Made by a program: the position numbers and the translations under genes. Shown here in pieces: positions 15,974-23,798 of a stretch of 39,569 nt of DNA. Position 1 is the stretch's first letter, and the number at the start of each line of letters is the position of its first letter. The notes below the pieces were generated by a model. It worked only from the letters and a program-made list of their open reading frames with translations, had not been told where the DNA came from and made no database searches. Source of the DNA: a virus; the IMG/VR virus record IMGVR_UViG_3300043313_000716, positions 1 to 39,569 of that record. One strand, 5' to 3'.

Positions 15974-18095
15974 AAGAGAAGAGGCCAAGGCCCTCTGGGA
16001 AAAGGACCTGGCGGCTGGGTATCATCCCTCTGAGGCGAAGGATCGCGTCATGCATTATGCTCAGACCGGCATAGCGCTACCAGATCCCACTGAGAAATAC
16101 TGGCCTGCCCTGATTAACCAAGAATCAGGCGGCAAGCAGTCGGCAGTATCCCCAGTGGGAGCTACTGGGATAGCTCAGGTCATGCCCTCCACTGGCCCAG
16201 AGGCTGCGGCTTTAGCAGGTCTCAAGTGGGATCCGGTTGCTTTCAAGAACGATGCTGTGTACAATGCCAAGTTAGGTAGAGCTTATTTGCGCAAGCAGAT
16301 GGCCGACAATGGTAATGACCCAGCTCTGGCTCTGGCGTCTTACAATGCCGGTCCGGGAGCAGTGCGCAAGGCCGGTGGAGATCTAAGTAAACTACCGGCA
16401 GAGACACAGAATTACGTCCCCTCTATTATGAATAAGGCGGATCAGGGCATGCAGCAAGACTTGGATAGCCCAGAGGCAGTGGCACAAGCTAAAGAAGCTT
16501 TGATGTCCCCTCGTGATCGTGCCCGTAAAGCCTACGAAACTGTGCTTAGCCAAGGCGGCAGCCCTGAGGACGCTAAGGCTGCGGCTATGCAGTTTGCTGC
16601 TCCTCAACAAGCACTGGCTGCGCAACAGGCTGCACCAACGCCAAGCGCGCAGCCTACAGCAGCACCTGATGGCACTCCATCAGAGCCAACATTTGCGCAG
16701 GGCTTGCAGAATGACATTGAAAAGGTCTATCAGACTGATCCTGTGACGGCCGGCATGGGCAGATCTCTTGCGGGCACTATTCAGGGAGTAAGGAAACTCT
16801 ATAACCAAGCCACTGGTGATGAGGCTAAGGTCTCAGAACTGAACGCTGATGAGCAGCGCTCTAGAGATTTCTGGAATAAGGTGGATCCTGAAGGCAGCGG
16901 ATTCTCTCAGGGAGACTTTGGTCGTGTGGCTGGTGACGTTACTCAGGGCGGAGTGCTCGGCAAGGTTCTCAAGGGGGGCATACTCGGCAATGCTGCGGCT
17001 GGGGCTGTACAGGGCGGTCTTCAACCTACCACAGAGGGAGAAAGTCAGGCGGTCAATGCTGGAGTCGGTGGAGCCATCGGCGGGGTTATCGGCGCCGCTG
17101 GCAAGGGGATATCCGCCCTTATAGGCCGTGCTGACCCCGAGCGCCAAGCACTGAGCACTTCCTTGCGTAGCCAAGGAGTGGACGTTCCAGTTGGTCAGAG
17201 CTATGATTCTCCTTTAGGAACTGCTCTACGCAAGATGGGTGGAGAGAAGGGCTCTGGGCCAGCTTCTGAGGTCTCTTTAACTAAGAAGCTCGCTGAACGT
17301 ATGGGCATCGCAGGGCAAGACATTACCAACTCATCTCTAGAAGCTAACGAGCGTCGAGCTGGTAGTGCCATAGGTAATCTCTTCAAGAATGACTCTGCCA
17401 CTCCAGGCCGAGACTTCGCCCGTAAGATTATAGATATCGGGCAGGAATATCATCTGTCTGGCCCCATTAAGAATAGTGATCCAGTCATATCTATGGCCGA
17501 CCACCTTCTTGAGCTTGCACGTCCTGGGAGACAAATGTCTGGCAAAGAATACCAAGCTCTTAGGACAGGGCTTTCAGCCAATTCCATTACTGGTGGCGCT
17601 GCTGAGAAGATGGCTATGGGCGGCATGAAGAGGGCTCTGGACGACATGTTTCAGGCTCAGAATCTCCATCCAGAGGCGGCTGGTCTTCGCAGTGAGTACC
17701 GCCTCTCCAAGATTCTGCGCAAGGGATCCGGCATCCCAGCTGAGGGCATGACCGCCAAGGCGTTGCGCAATAGGATAGAAGGCGCCGCCAACAAAGGGCA
17801 AGTTGATCCAGCAGTGCGAGGCCTCTTAGACGAGACCAACATGCTGATCCCAGGATCTAAGATTGGCGGAGATGCAGTGGCTGGAGCTGGTGACAATATG
17901 GTTATCAGAGGTCTTGATCGTCCAGGAGTATGGTCTGCTCTACAGGCCGCAACACGAGGAGTTTCTGGCCCACTGAGCAAGTTCTATGACAAAGGCTATG
18001 TACAGTCCATTGTCAATAATCCAGCTGCACGAACTTCTTTGTCTAGTCTTCTTCGAGGTGGCGCAATTCCACCCGCCACTCCAAAGGGAGAATAA
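15966..18095 (+). CDS. Internal virion protein with lytic transglycosylase domain
   Basis: A protein of about 709 residues that would be injected and locally open peptidoglycan. Near the N-terminus is a goose-lysozyme-type SLT domain: catalytic Glu in INQESGG (about residue 53), then GATGIAQVMPSTGP, and ALASYNAGPGAV with the conserved NAGP. The rest is Ala/Gly-rich and helical with a hydrophobic Gly/Ala stretch (VGGAIGGVIGAAGKGI). I chose GTG at 15966, overlapping the previous stop; GTG at 15921 or ATG at 15936 are possible, as no clear ribosome-binding site decides. Confidence 0.8.
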   Translation: MSRREEAKALWEKDLAAGYHPSEAKDRVMHYAQTGIALPDPTEKYWPALINQESGGKQSAVSPVGATGIAQVMPSTGPEAAALAGLKWDPVAFKNDAVYNAKLGRAYLRKQMADNGNDPALALASYNAGPGAVRKAGGDLSKLPAETQNYVPSIMNKADQGMQQDLDSPEAVAQAKEALMSPRDRARKAYETVLSQGGSPEDAKAAAMQFAAPQQALAAQQAAPTPSAQPTAAPDGTPSEPTFAQGLQNDIEKVYQTDPVTAGMGRSLAGTIQGVRKLYNQATGDEAKVSELNADEQRSRDFWNKVDPEGSGFSQGDFGRVAGDVTQGGVLGKVLKGGILGNAAAGAVQGGLQPTTEGESQAVNAGVGGAIGGVIGAAGKGISALIGRADPERQALSTSLRSQGVDVPVGQSYDSPLGTALRKMGGEKGSGPASEVSLTKKLAERMGIAGQDITNSSLEANERRAGSAIGNLFKNDSATPGRDFARKIIDIGQEYHLSGPIKNSDPVISMADHLLELARPGRQMSGKEYQALRTGLSANSITGGAAEKMAMGGMKRALDDMFQAQNLHPEAAGLRSEYRLSKILRKGSGIPAEGMTAKALRNRIEGAANKGQVDPAVRGLLDETNMLIPGSKIGGDAVAGAGDNMVIRGLDRPGVWSALQAATRGVSGPLSKFYDKGYVQSIVNNPAARTSLSSLLRGGAIPPATPKGE

Positions 18096-18097
18096 TC

Positions 18098-18796
18098 ATG
18101 CCACGTAATGGTTCAAGCGTATATAGTCTGCCAGCTGGCAACCCTGTAGTTGCCGGGACAGTGATCGCCACTACTTGGGCGAACACCACACTGACAGACA
18201 TAGCAACCGCGTTAACGAACAGTCTTTCTACTGATGGTTCAACAGCCTCAGTCAGCCTGTCTGGCAAGACTATGGCGGGGGGCACATTCAGCGGGCCAGC
18301 GGTGACAGGCATTCTTACCCTGACAGGTGGCCAGATAGCGTTCCCAGCTGTGCAGGTTCCATCAGCTAACGTCAACACTCTTGACGACTACGAGGAAGGG
18401 ACGTGGACCCCAGTAGTAACATTCGCCACTCCCGGCAATGTGAACGTGGCTTATAGCACACGAGTGGGCACTTACACAAAGATAGGTAATCAGGTAATTC
18501 TGACTCTAAGTATAGTCACCACCACCTTCACCCACACTACTGCATCTGGTAGCTGGCTGATTACGGGAGTGCCATTCACCTCAGCTGTGAACACCACTGG
18601 ATCTCTCTTTATAGACGGAGTTCTCCTAAATACTTCAGCATTAGGATCTCCGAACTTGCAGATTTTAAGTTCCACCACGCAATTGACCCTGTCAATTGCG
18701 GGTCTTAACAATAACTCCGGCGGGCCCATGGACGTCTCTAGACATACTACTGGATCCCTAAGCCAATTTGCGGGCTCCATAGCCTTTACAGTTTAA
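18098..18796 (+). CDS. Tail fibre / receptor-binding protein
   Basis: A 232-residue Thr/Ser/Gly/Val-rich, beta-rich protein. The centre (LDDYEEGTWTPVVTF ... YSTRVGTYTKIGNQVIL) is a conserved block of phage tail-fibre tips. The N-terminal 60 residues likely attach it to the tail. It is short for a fibre, so it may be a distal or single-domain fibre. It begins 2 bases after the previous stop, with GGGAG just upstream. Confidence 0.72.
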   Translation: MPRNGSSVYSLPAGNPVVAGTVIATTWANTTLTDIATALTNSLSTDGSTASVSLSGKTMAGGTFSGPAVTGILTLTGGQIAFPAVQVPSANVNTLDDYEEGTWTPVVTFATPGNVNVAYSTRVGTYTKIGNQVILTLSIVTTTFTHTTASGSWLITGVPFTSAVNTTGSLFIDGVLLNTSALGSPNLQILSSTTQLTLSIAGLNNNSGGPMDVSRHTTGSLSQFAGSIAFTV

Positions 18797-18809
18797 TGAG
18801 AGGTGTGAA

Positions 18810-19157
18810 ATGATTGAACGTAAATCTATTGTAGATCAGATTGAGGCGCCGATCAGCGGTGGAGTAGGCATTCGCGTTGCTCTGCAACTGGTGGAGAATG
18901 GTGTAGTGCTGAGCTCTAAGTGGCACCGCACTATGATCCCAGCCGATATCTCTCCAGCCGAGCAGTTGTCTTATGTGAATGATCATCTGGAGCAGATGGG
19001 AGAGGCAAAGCTAAGCACAGCTGACATTCAGCGTGTGGGTCTCTTCCACAAGTTGTCTGTAGATCTGCCATCTGATCACGCCCCAGTCAAGACTATTGAT
19101 GAGACTGTAGCTGAGATCCAAGTGGCCAAGGCTAGCACAAAAGTCAAAGCACGATAG
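18810..19157 (+). CDS. Protein of unknown function after the tail fibre
   Basis: A 115-residue protein, last gene of the late operon, preceded by GAGAGGTG. The sequence (mixed alpha/beta, charged C-terminus) shows no known motif. Being next to the fibre gene it might be a fibre chaperone or a small virion protein. It is followed directly by a strong terminator. Confidence 0.5.
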   Translation: MIERKSIVDQIEAPISGGVGIRVALQLVENGVVLSSKWHRTMIPADISPAEQLSYVNDHLEQMGEAKLSTADIQRVGLFHKLSVDLPSDHAPVKTIDETVAEIQVAKASTKVKAR

Positions 19158-19164
19158 TCCAGGC

Positions 19165-19194
19165 GCACAAAGCCCCGCGTGCGGGGCTTTGTGC
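19165..19194. terminator. Strong bidirectional terminator between converging operons
   Basis: GCACAAAGCCCCGC (19165-19178) and GCGGGGCTTTGTGC (19181-19194) are perfect reverse complements, giving a GC-rich hairpin of at least 12 bp whose own arms supply T-rich 3' ends on both strands. It lies between the last late gene (plus, ends 19157) and the modification operon (minus, ends 19201), and should end transcripts from both sides. Confidence 0.9.
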
Positions 19195-19200
19195 TGAGCG

Positions 19201-19491
19201 CTATTCCTGTGGGGCGGCCATATGAGACTCCACCAGAAGCAGATAGCGCCTCAGGTCCTGGATATCATCCAAAAGGCCATCTGGCTCTCCCCCAGCTAAG
19301 ATGGCCTCGAAGATATCGTATCCCTGAGCTTTACATTGATTCTCCAACCGGTCCCACTTGCGCGCCAGCATCATAAAAGCGCCTACGCCCCCACGGTTCC
19401 GCCAGCTAGACCCGTAGGCCTTGCCCTTCTGCTCTAAGACTGCTACATCGTCAAAGGCTATGCGCTGCATATTCTCGTAGTCTTCGATCAT
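19201..19491 (-). CDS. Nmad1-like (DUF1599-type) nucleotide-modification-associated protein
   Basis: A 96-residue protein. The core reads KAYGSSW, then GGVGAFMMLARKWDRLE, and ends with LLDDIQDLRRYLLLVES; the order 'YG.sW ... K..Rle ... DD..DlrrYl' resembles DUF1599/Nmad1, a small domain known to associate with phage base-modification genes. ATG at 19491 overlaps the stop of the HD gene (ATGA) and has GGAG 8 bases upstream; the in-frame ATG at 19509 lacks a site. It is the last gene of the modification operon. The family call is by pattern and moderate; the biochemical role is unknown. Confidence 0.5.
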   Translation of the reverse strand: MIEDYENMQRIAFDDVAVLEQKGKAYGSSWRNRGGVGAFMMLARKWDRLENQCKAQGYDIFEAILAGGEPDGLLDDIQDLRRYLLLVESHMAAPQE

Positions 19492-20018
19492 TTGTGGCTC
19501 CAGTGCCATTCGGTCAGTGTGAGTTGTACCAACTCGGCGGCAGGACCGCCGCCAAGTGCCGGGAGCTGAGAATTGAGATAGCTGGCGTAGTTCTCGCCCA
19601 CTTCCTCAATCGTGTAGTTCCCCATACGTTTCTCCTCAATGCACTTGAGGAGACCATCAAGGTTATCGGCGGTCTTAAGTAGAAGATACTCCCAGTCAGT
19701 CAGTTTGTACTGGCAGTTGTAGTGCACTTCCTCCATGGCTCTATCTTCTAAAGCATTCAACAGACCGACCACGTCCGAGCCCAGCCCTTTCTTCACTGGG
19801 CTCGGAATATCCCCAGTAGCATACTCCCCCATGTCGTGCGCCATGGCCGACATTATGAGCTCAGCTCTCAGGATCCCCCCGGTCATTATCATCAGCAAGT
19901 TGATCAGTCCGAAAGTATGTTCCGCAACATTCTCCGGCTTCGTCAAAAATTGAGTATGATATCGAGTTACCCGCCCAGCTCTCCGCGCTAAATGTGCCCG
20001 TTCCAGTGTAGTCTTCAT
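19488..20018 (-). CDS. HD-domain deoxynucleotide phosphohydrolase (YfbR-like)
   Basis: A 176-residue metal-dependent phosphohydrolase. Metal-binding residues are visible: His34 in AEHT, His61-Asp62 in AMAHDMGEYATGD, and a distal Asp in LLLKTADNLDGL. The GDIPSPVKK segment is typical of YfbR-type 5'-deoxynucleotidases and related phage HD enzymes. In a phage with a modified base such enzymes remove the competing canonical nucleotide (for example dTMP or a dNTP). The ATG at 20018 overlaps the upstream stop by 4 bases, with GGGAA upstream. Substrate is not predictable from sequence; a DatZ-type dATPase is discussed and set aside. Confidence 0.75.
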   Translation of the reverse strand: MKTTLERAHLARRAGRVTRYHTQFLTKPENVAEHTFGLINLLMIMTGGILRAELIMSAMAHDMGEYATGDIPSPVKKGLGSDVVGLLNALEDRAMEEVHYNCQYKLTDWEYLLLKTADNLDGLLKCIEEKRMGNYTIEEVGENYASYLNSQLPALGGGPAAELVQLTLTEWHWSHK

Positions 20019-21052
20019 TTTGTTCCCTTTTTGAATAGAGCTCGGCTGTACCACTGCACGATGGCGAGGCGCCAGTCATACGCATCAATGCATTCTGCAA
20101 TATCAATAGCTTCTTGATAGTTGCCAGCCTTCCACTCCCGCCAGCTAGCCCAAGCTGGCTCGACAGTCTCCTCCAGAAACGGTTCTGTAAATCCTTCTGT
20201 CTTCCCATTACACAGCTCCTCACACTCTTTGAGGAAGGTGCGCCAGTTGACCACCATAGGCTTCCGCTTTGGCGGAGTGAGGACGCCAGCGTATTTCTCC
20301 CAAGGTACTGAGCCCTGATGCACTTCATCGGCAATCCTCTTCACCAGTGGCCAGTGCTTTTCGTACACGTGCAGGTTGTTAGTGATGTGGTGCCAAGCCC
20401 CGCATTTAACGCCCAGAGCGTCTGCCATAAATTCCTGCAGCATGGTAAGGTGTACGGCATTGGCCCCACACAGGCCCCACACAAGGTCGTTGCTGCGGTT
20501 AATGATGGTGAAGTCAAGGCGGTCGTACTGAGTCATGCCGTCAGGGCTATCCTTGCGACTGAACGAGGGCATAATCATCATATTGCACGGGAAGTCCTTT
20601 CCCCCCCTGCCGTTGCCATCCTCTCTGGCATCCCACATACTGATGATAGCCCGCCGATCGTTGGGATCTTCATCAAGCATTTCTATACACTTAGTGATCT
20701 GATCCACACTAAAGTGGTTACGCCAGCGATGGCCGTAAGCTGCATGAAACACAGCGCCGTCATCAGAATAGGATTCAATATTGGAATTGAATTGCTGAAC
20801 AAAGCCAACATCATTGCGGCCAGCGAGCATCCAAATTGACTCCATAAGATGGAATACATGATTACAGTTCCGGTCCTGGTCAAAGAGTACCCTTTCCCAT
20901 GGTTCTCGTACTGTAATGGCCTGTACTCCTTTGAATTTCCTGGCTTTTCCATTGCGGGTCTCCACTATCTCTGAGAACTTGGGGTCCATGATGCGGTAGC
21001 AGAGATTCCGCCACATACCGCGTAGATCAGTAAACTCTCTGGTAACTAGCAT
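20015..21052 (-). CDS. Thymidylate-synthase-fold enzyme, probable dUMP hydroxymethylase
   Basis: A 345-residue enzyme of the thymidylate synthase / deoxynucleotide hydroxymethylase superfamily. The nucleophile is Cys156 in KDFPCN, the phosphate-binding Arg is Arg186 in RSND, a base-recognition Asn is at 198 in WGLCGAN, and the NNLHVY (His228, Tyr230) element is intact. An Asn rather than Asp at 198 favours dUMP over dCMP. PCN replaces the PCH usual in thymidylate synthases. Surrounded by base-modification genes, it most likely makes 5-hydroxymethyl-dUMP; plain dTMP synthesis remains possible. Its start shares a base with the previous stop (TAATG). Confidence 0.78.
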   Translation of the reverse strand: MLVTREFTDLRGMWRNLCYRIMDPKFSEIVETRNGKARKFKGVQAITVREPWERVLFDQDRNCNHVFHLMESIWMLAGRNDVGFVQQFNSNIESYSDDGAVFHAAYGHRWRNHFSVDQITKCIEMLDEDPNDRRAIISMWDAREDGNGRGGKDFPCNMMIMPSFSRKDSPDGMTQYDRLDFTIINRSNDLVWGLCGANAVHLTMLQEFMADALGVKCGAWHHITNNLHVYEKHWPLVKRIADEVHQGSVPWEKYAGVLTPPKRKPMVVNWRTFLKECEELCNGKTEGFTEPFLEETVEPAWASWREWKAGNYQEAIDIAECIDAYDWRLAIVQWYSRALFKKGTK

Positions 21053-21912
21053 TATTCACCTCTTTTGTAGTAACGGCGGCGGAAGGTCTTCTGCGCGGTA
21101 GTTTGGCGACTCAGGCGCATGTACTTGGCGAACTCACACAGGCAGTTCTGCAAGTCCTGAGCGTGAAGCTCCATGTCCCATATATCATCTGGCATGTCGT
21201 TGTAGAGCTCAGTAATGCGTCCCATGAAGTTGCGCTTGGTGGTCTTCTCTTCATACAGGAAGTCAAGCCCCTGCATACTGCCTGGACCGGGGCAGCACCA
21301 ATCCTTCTCAGCTGCTGCGGCTACTAGATAGCGGTCATTGCGCAGATCGGCTATGACTTGGCCAGCCAAGAACCCTGTGCCGCCAAGGCCAGGTATAGAG
21401 CTCAGCGCAGCGTGGGCATTGGCAAGCGAGTCGGTGGGAATAATCACTCTCTGCGCCGCCAACACCAGACGTAGGACGTAGTCTATCTTATCCATTGCCT
21501 CACCAGCGGTACTCACTACATAGGCCGGATTGAAGATCTTATTACCAGCGTCACGATACTCCTTCAGCTGAGCAAAGGATTCCTCAATGGTGGCCCCATG
21601 ATCAGTGGCCAGCAGGATACGCTCCAGCGTAGGGGCATGGTTAAAGAGCCGAGCCATGAGGTAGATAGTTGGAAGACAGCTGATGGAGGCAATGTCATCT
21701 TCCTCTACAGGGAAGTAATGCCGCACTACATCGCGAATTTCCTTGGTTCCACGGTCGTCTTCACGACGAACATTGCAGAAGTGGTAAGTGTTGAGGATAT
21801 GATCGTCAGAGTATCCCCCCTCAATTCCTTCTGGGTACTTTTCTTTGAGCAGGCGTACCTGCTCTCTGGCTCGTATCCAGTACCAGAATGTATTCAGTGC
21901 TTCTGCGTTCAT
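21052..21912 (-). CDS. Stand-alone aGPT-pyrophosphorylase / hmdU-kinase-helical-domain protein
   Basis: A 286-residue protein of the family named for alpha-glutamyl/putrescinyl-thymine pyrophosphorylases, whose all-helical DNA-glycosylase-like domain is also found fused to 5-hmdU DNA kinases. Visible marks, in order: NTFWYWIRARE (7-17), SDDHILNTYHFCNVRREDDR (35-54), KIFNPAYVVSTAG, GGTGFLAGQVIADL, CPGPGSMQGL and LQNCLCEFAKY near the C-terminus. There is no P-loop kinase domain. It lies one base downstream of the glycosyltransferase stop, and its own stop overlaps the synthase-like gene. It probably acts on hmU in DNA, but the exact reaction is open. Confidence 0.75.
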   Translation of the reverse strand: MNAEALNTFWYWIRAREQVRLLKEKYPEGIEGGYSDDHILNTYHFCNVRREDDRGTKEIRDVVRHYFPVEEDDIASISCLPTIYLMARLFNHAPTLERILLATDHGATIEESFAQLKEYRDAGNKIFNPAYVVSTAGEAMDKIDYVLRLVLAAQRVIIPTDSLANAHAALSSIPGLGGTGFLAGQVIADLRNDRYLVAAAAEKDWCCPGPGSMQGLDFLYEEKTTKRNFMGRITELYNDMPDDIWDMELHAQDLQNCLCEFAKYMRLSRQTTAQKTFRRRYYKRGE

Positions 21913-21913
21913 G

Positions 21914-23155
21914 CTATACCCCAGCGAAAAAGTGTTGTAGGGCTTGATAGCCTTTGACCTTAACGTCTTCTGACAGAACTCCTCGTTGCTCGCATAGATC
22001 CCCCATGCCAAGGTCTATGAATCTCTGCGCAATTGCTTTGCGCTCGAATTTCCGCAGGAGTTGGCGACCATTGTGGGTGACCTCCTCATATACCCCCCAA
22101 CTCATATTAGCCAAGTATCCTACTGCCTCCCCAAACTCTTGGGGGGTAGAGTTCCATGGTACTGTGAAGCAGTTGCGCCCAGCTTGGAACAGGTCGTCTG
22201 GACTGCCCCCAATCCCCAAGTCCCGAGCTATGGGCACAGCGCCCTGAAGAATGGCATCCACCATTACTCTGTTAAAATGCGCTCCAATGGCCCCATATTT
22301 CTTGGACCAACTCGCATCTATAAGAGTCGTTACTTTGCGCAGAGTGGCATCTCGCCAACTATTACTCACTACACCTACGTAGTCCATGCCAGCCTCAAGC
22401 GCTGCATCCCAAATCCCAGGGTACTTGCACTTGTCCTTGCTTGTCAAATAGTAGTAGTCTATGCCCTTACCGGCCAGCACCTTGGCAATATTGCCCATGT
22501 AGGGTATTGCAGCGCAAAGCTCTGGGACGCGCTTCCACGCCTTAAAGGTCTGCACGCTCAGGAACCCCGGTCTCCGCGCTTGGAAAGACTCTTTATCTAT
22601 TGGTGCCGGGTTGCTGATGTCGAATGGGTTAAGGATGAGAGCCGACGGGACGTTAATATGCCTAGCAGAGTTGAATGCGCAAGTATGGACGCATGCAAGG
22701 CCCGTAAGTCTATTTCCGACCAAGTGCAGCCAAGGGTAGGAATCAAGGAAATTCCCGTCATGGATAACAGCGACCTGCGGAACGTCGCAGTTATACAGTC
22801 CGATCCAGTCAGTGTTGCCAGCATTCTCTGCTCGTTTGGTAGGAACTGCCACTTGCCAGATGATGAGATCAAAGCCACTTGCATACTCCTTCCATCGCGC
22901 TAAGTTCTCAGAGCCTTGGTACGGGATAATGTTATCAGAAGTCCAGGAGAATCCCTTACGCTGGTCGTACAGAAGACCGCTGTGGCCGTAATCATCATTG
23001 CCGCCAGCCACTGAGCGCGGAGCGGTTGGTCGCCACATCAGTAGTTTGGTAGTCACTTCATGACCAAGCTCTTGGAGCCCAGCGCATAGCTGTTCGTGAT
23101 GATTAATGATTCCGCCCATGTCGTCAATGGGGAAGAACGTTATTAGTATCTTCAT
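21914..23155 (-). CDS. GT-B (GT4-like) glycosyltransferase, probable DNA-base modifying
   Basis: A 413-residue glycosyltransferase. The N-terminal Rossmann half opens with KILITFFPIDDMGGIINHHE and ELGHEVT, the glycine loop and helix of GT4-type enzymes; the C-terminal half has SVQTFKAWKR and a GAHFNRVMVDAILQGAVPIA element like the nucleotide-sugar site (E/D...EA...G.P). It is the first gene of the modification operon, with GGAGA about 10 bases before the ATG. In context it likely transfers a sugar from a nucleotide-sugar to a hydroxymethylated base in DNA; modification of a host surface glycan is the alternative. Confidence 0.75.
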   Translation of the reverse strand: MKILITFFPIDDMGGIINHHEQLCAGLQELGHEVTTKLLMWRPTAPRSVAGGNDDYGHSGLLYDQRKGFSWTSDNIIPYQGSENLARWKEYASGFDLIIWQVAVPTKRAENAGNTDWIGLYNCDVPQVAVIHDGNFLDSYPWLHLVGNRLTGLACVHTCAFNSARHINVPSALILNPFDISNPAPIDKESFQARRPGFLSVQTFKAWKRVPELCAAIPYMGNIAKVLAGKGIDYYYLTSKDKCKYPGIWDAALEAGMDYVGVVSNSWRDATLRKVTTLIDASWSKKYGAIGAHFNRVMVDAILQGAVPIARDLGIGGSPDDLFQAGRNCFTVPWNSTPQEFGEAVGYLANMSWGVYEEVTHNGRQLLRKFERKAIAQRFIDLGMGDLCEQRGVLSEDVKVKGYQALQHFFAGV

Positions 23156-23179
23156 GTGAATACGATCTCCAGAGGGTCG

Positions 23180-23201
23180 AAACCCGGCCGGAGCCGGGTT
23201 T
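23180..23201. terminator. Hairpin between the KAPKEP protein gene and the modification operon
   Basis: AAACCCGGC (23180-23188) and GCCGGGTTT (23193-23201) form a perfect 9-bp stem with a 4-base loop. Only three Ts follow on either strand before other bases, so termination is likely partial. It lies 25 bases before the glycosyltransferase start and may reduce read-through into the modification operon from the gene at 23222-23722. Confidence 0.55.
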
Positions 23202-23221
23202 CTTGGCGCCGAATAAGCAGA

Positions 23222-23722
23222 TTATTCAATGCTTACCGACTGGTCGCCGTTGATGTACCAGACGAGGTACGTGTGGCCGACCGATTTGCCACCAGCAGCA
23301 GCGTAGAAGTCAGCCACTGTGATGCCCGGAGTTACTAGATCGAAGAACTCTTTACGCTTGCTGCCGTCACGGTAGCCTGCGCCCTTGCCCTCAACTTTGT
23401 TCAGCACCTGGGTGTCCAGGAAGACATTGCTGCCACGAGGCCCGCGAGGAGCTTTCGGAGCCTTGAATGCTGTCTCTTTTGGGCCGAGGACAGGAGTGGT
23501 GCCGTCCTCTTCGAACTTCTGGGTGCCGTCCTCATTTGCCTGAGGGTATTGCTTAGGAGCTTTTGGCTCTTTCGGAGCCTTCGGTTCCTTGGGAGCTTTC
23601 TCGGCTTTGGGCGCGCCGTCCAGGGTCTTTTTCACTCGCTCCTTCTTGGCTGCTGGGACTTCTACGCCAGCAGTGGCTTGAGCGGCTTCGGCCAAGAGTT
23701 CATCAACAGTCTTGTCAGTCAT
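23222..23722 (-). CDS. Lys/Pro-rich linker protein of unknown function
   Basis: A 166-residue protein. Residues about 25-60 are a low-complexity (A/E)PK repeat (KAPKEPKAPKEPKAPK), probably an extended linker or DNA-contacting arm. The C-terminal part (VLNKVEGKGAGYRDGSKRKEFFDLVTPGITVADFY ... HTYLVWYINGDQSVSIE) looks like a small folded domain. It is transcribed from its own predicted promoter at 23770-23798 and preceded by AAAGGTG. The basic linker and folded domain suggest a DNA-binding or histone-like protein, but I do not recognise a family. Confidence 0.55.
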   Translation of the reverse strand: MTDKTVDELLAEAAQATAGVEVPAAKKERVKKTLDGAPKAEKAPKEPKAPKEPKAPKQYPQANEDGTQKFEEDGTTPVLGPKETAFKAPKAPRGPRGSNVFLDTQVLNKVEGKGAGYRDGSKRKEFFDLVTPGITVADFYAAAGGKSVGHTYLVWYINGDQSVSIE

Positions 23723-23769
23723 TTCTCTGCACCTTTCAGTTAGTTGGTAACGCTTTCTTAGGAGTACAC

Positions 23770-23798
23770 ATTATGCCATAGTGGCACCTGCTAAGCAA
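23770..23798 (-). promoter_or_regulatory. Sigma-70 promoter with operator in the spacer (minus strand)
   Basis: On the minus strand TTGCTT (23798-23793) and CATAAT (23775-23770) are separated by 17 bp. The palindrome GTG(C/G)CAC (23781-23787) sits in the spacer. It would drive the gene at 23222-23722 and perhaps the modification operon beyond the hairpin. The promoter overlaps the end of the helicase gene. Confidence 0.65.
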
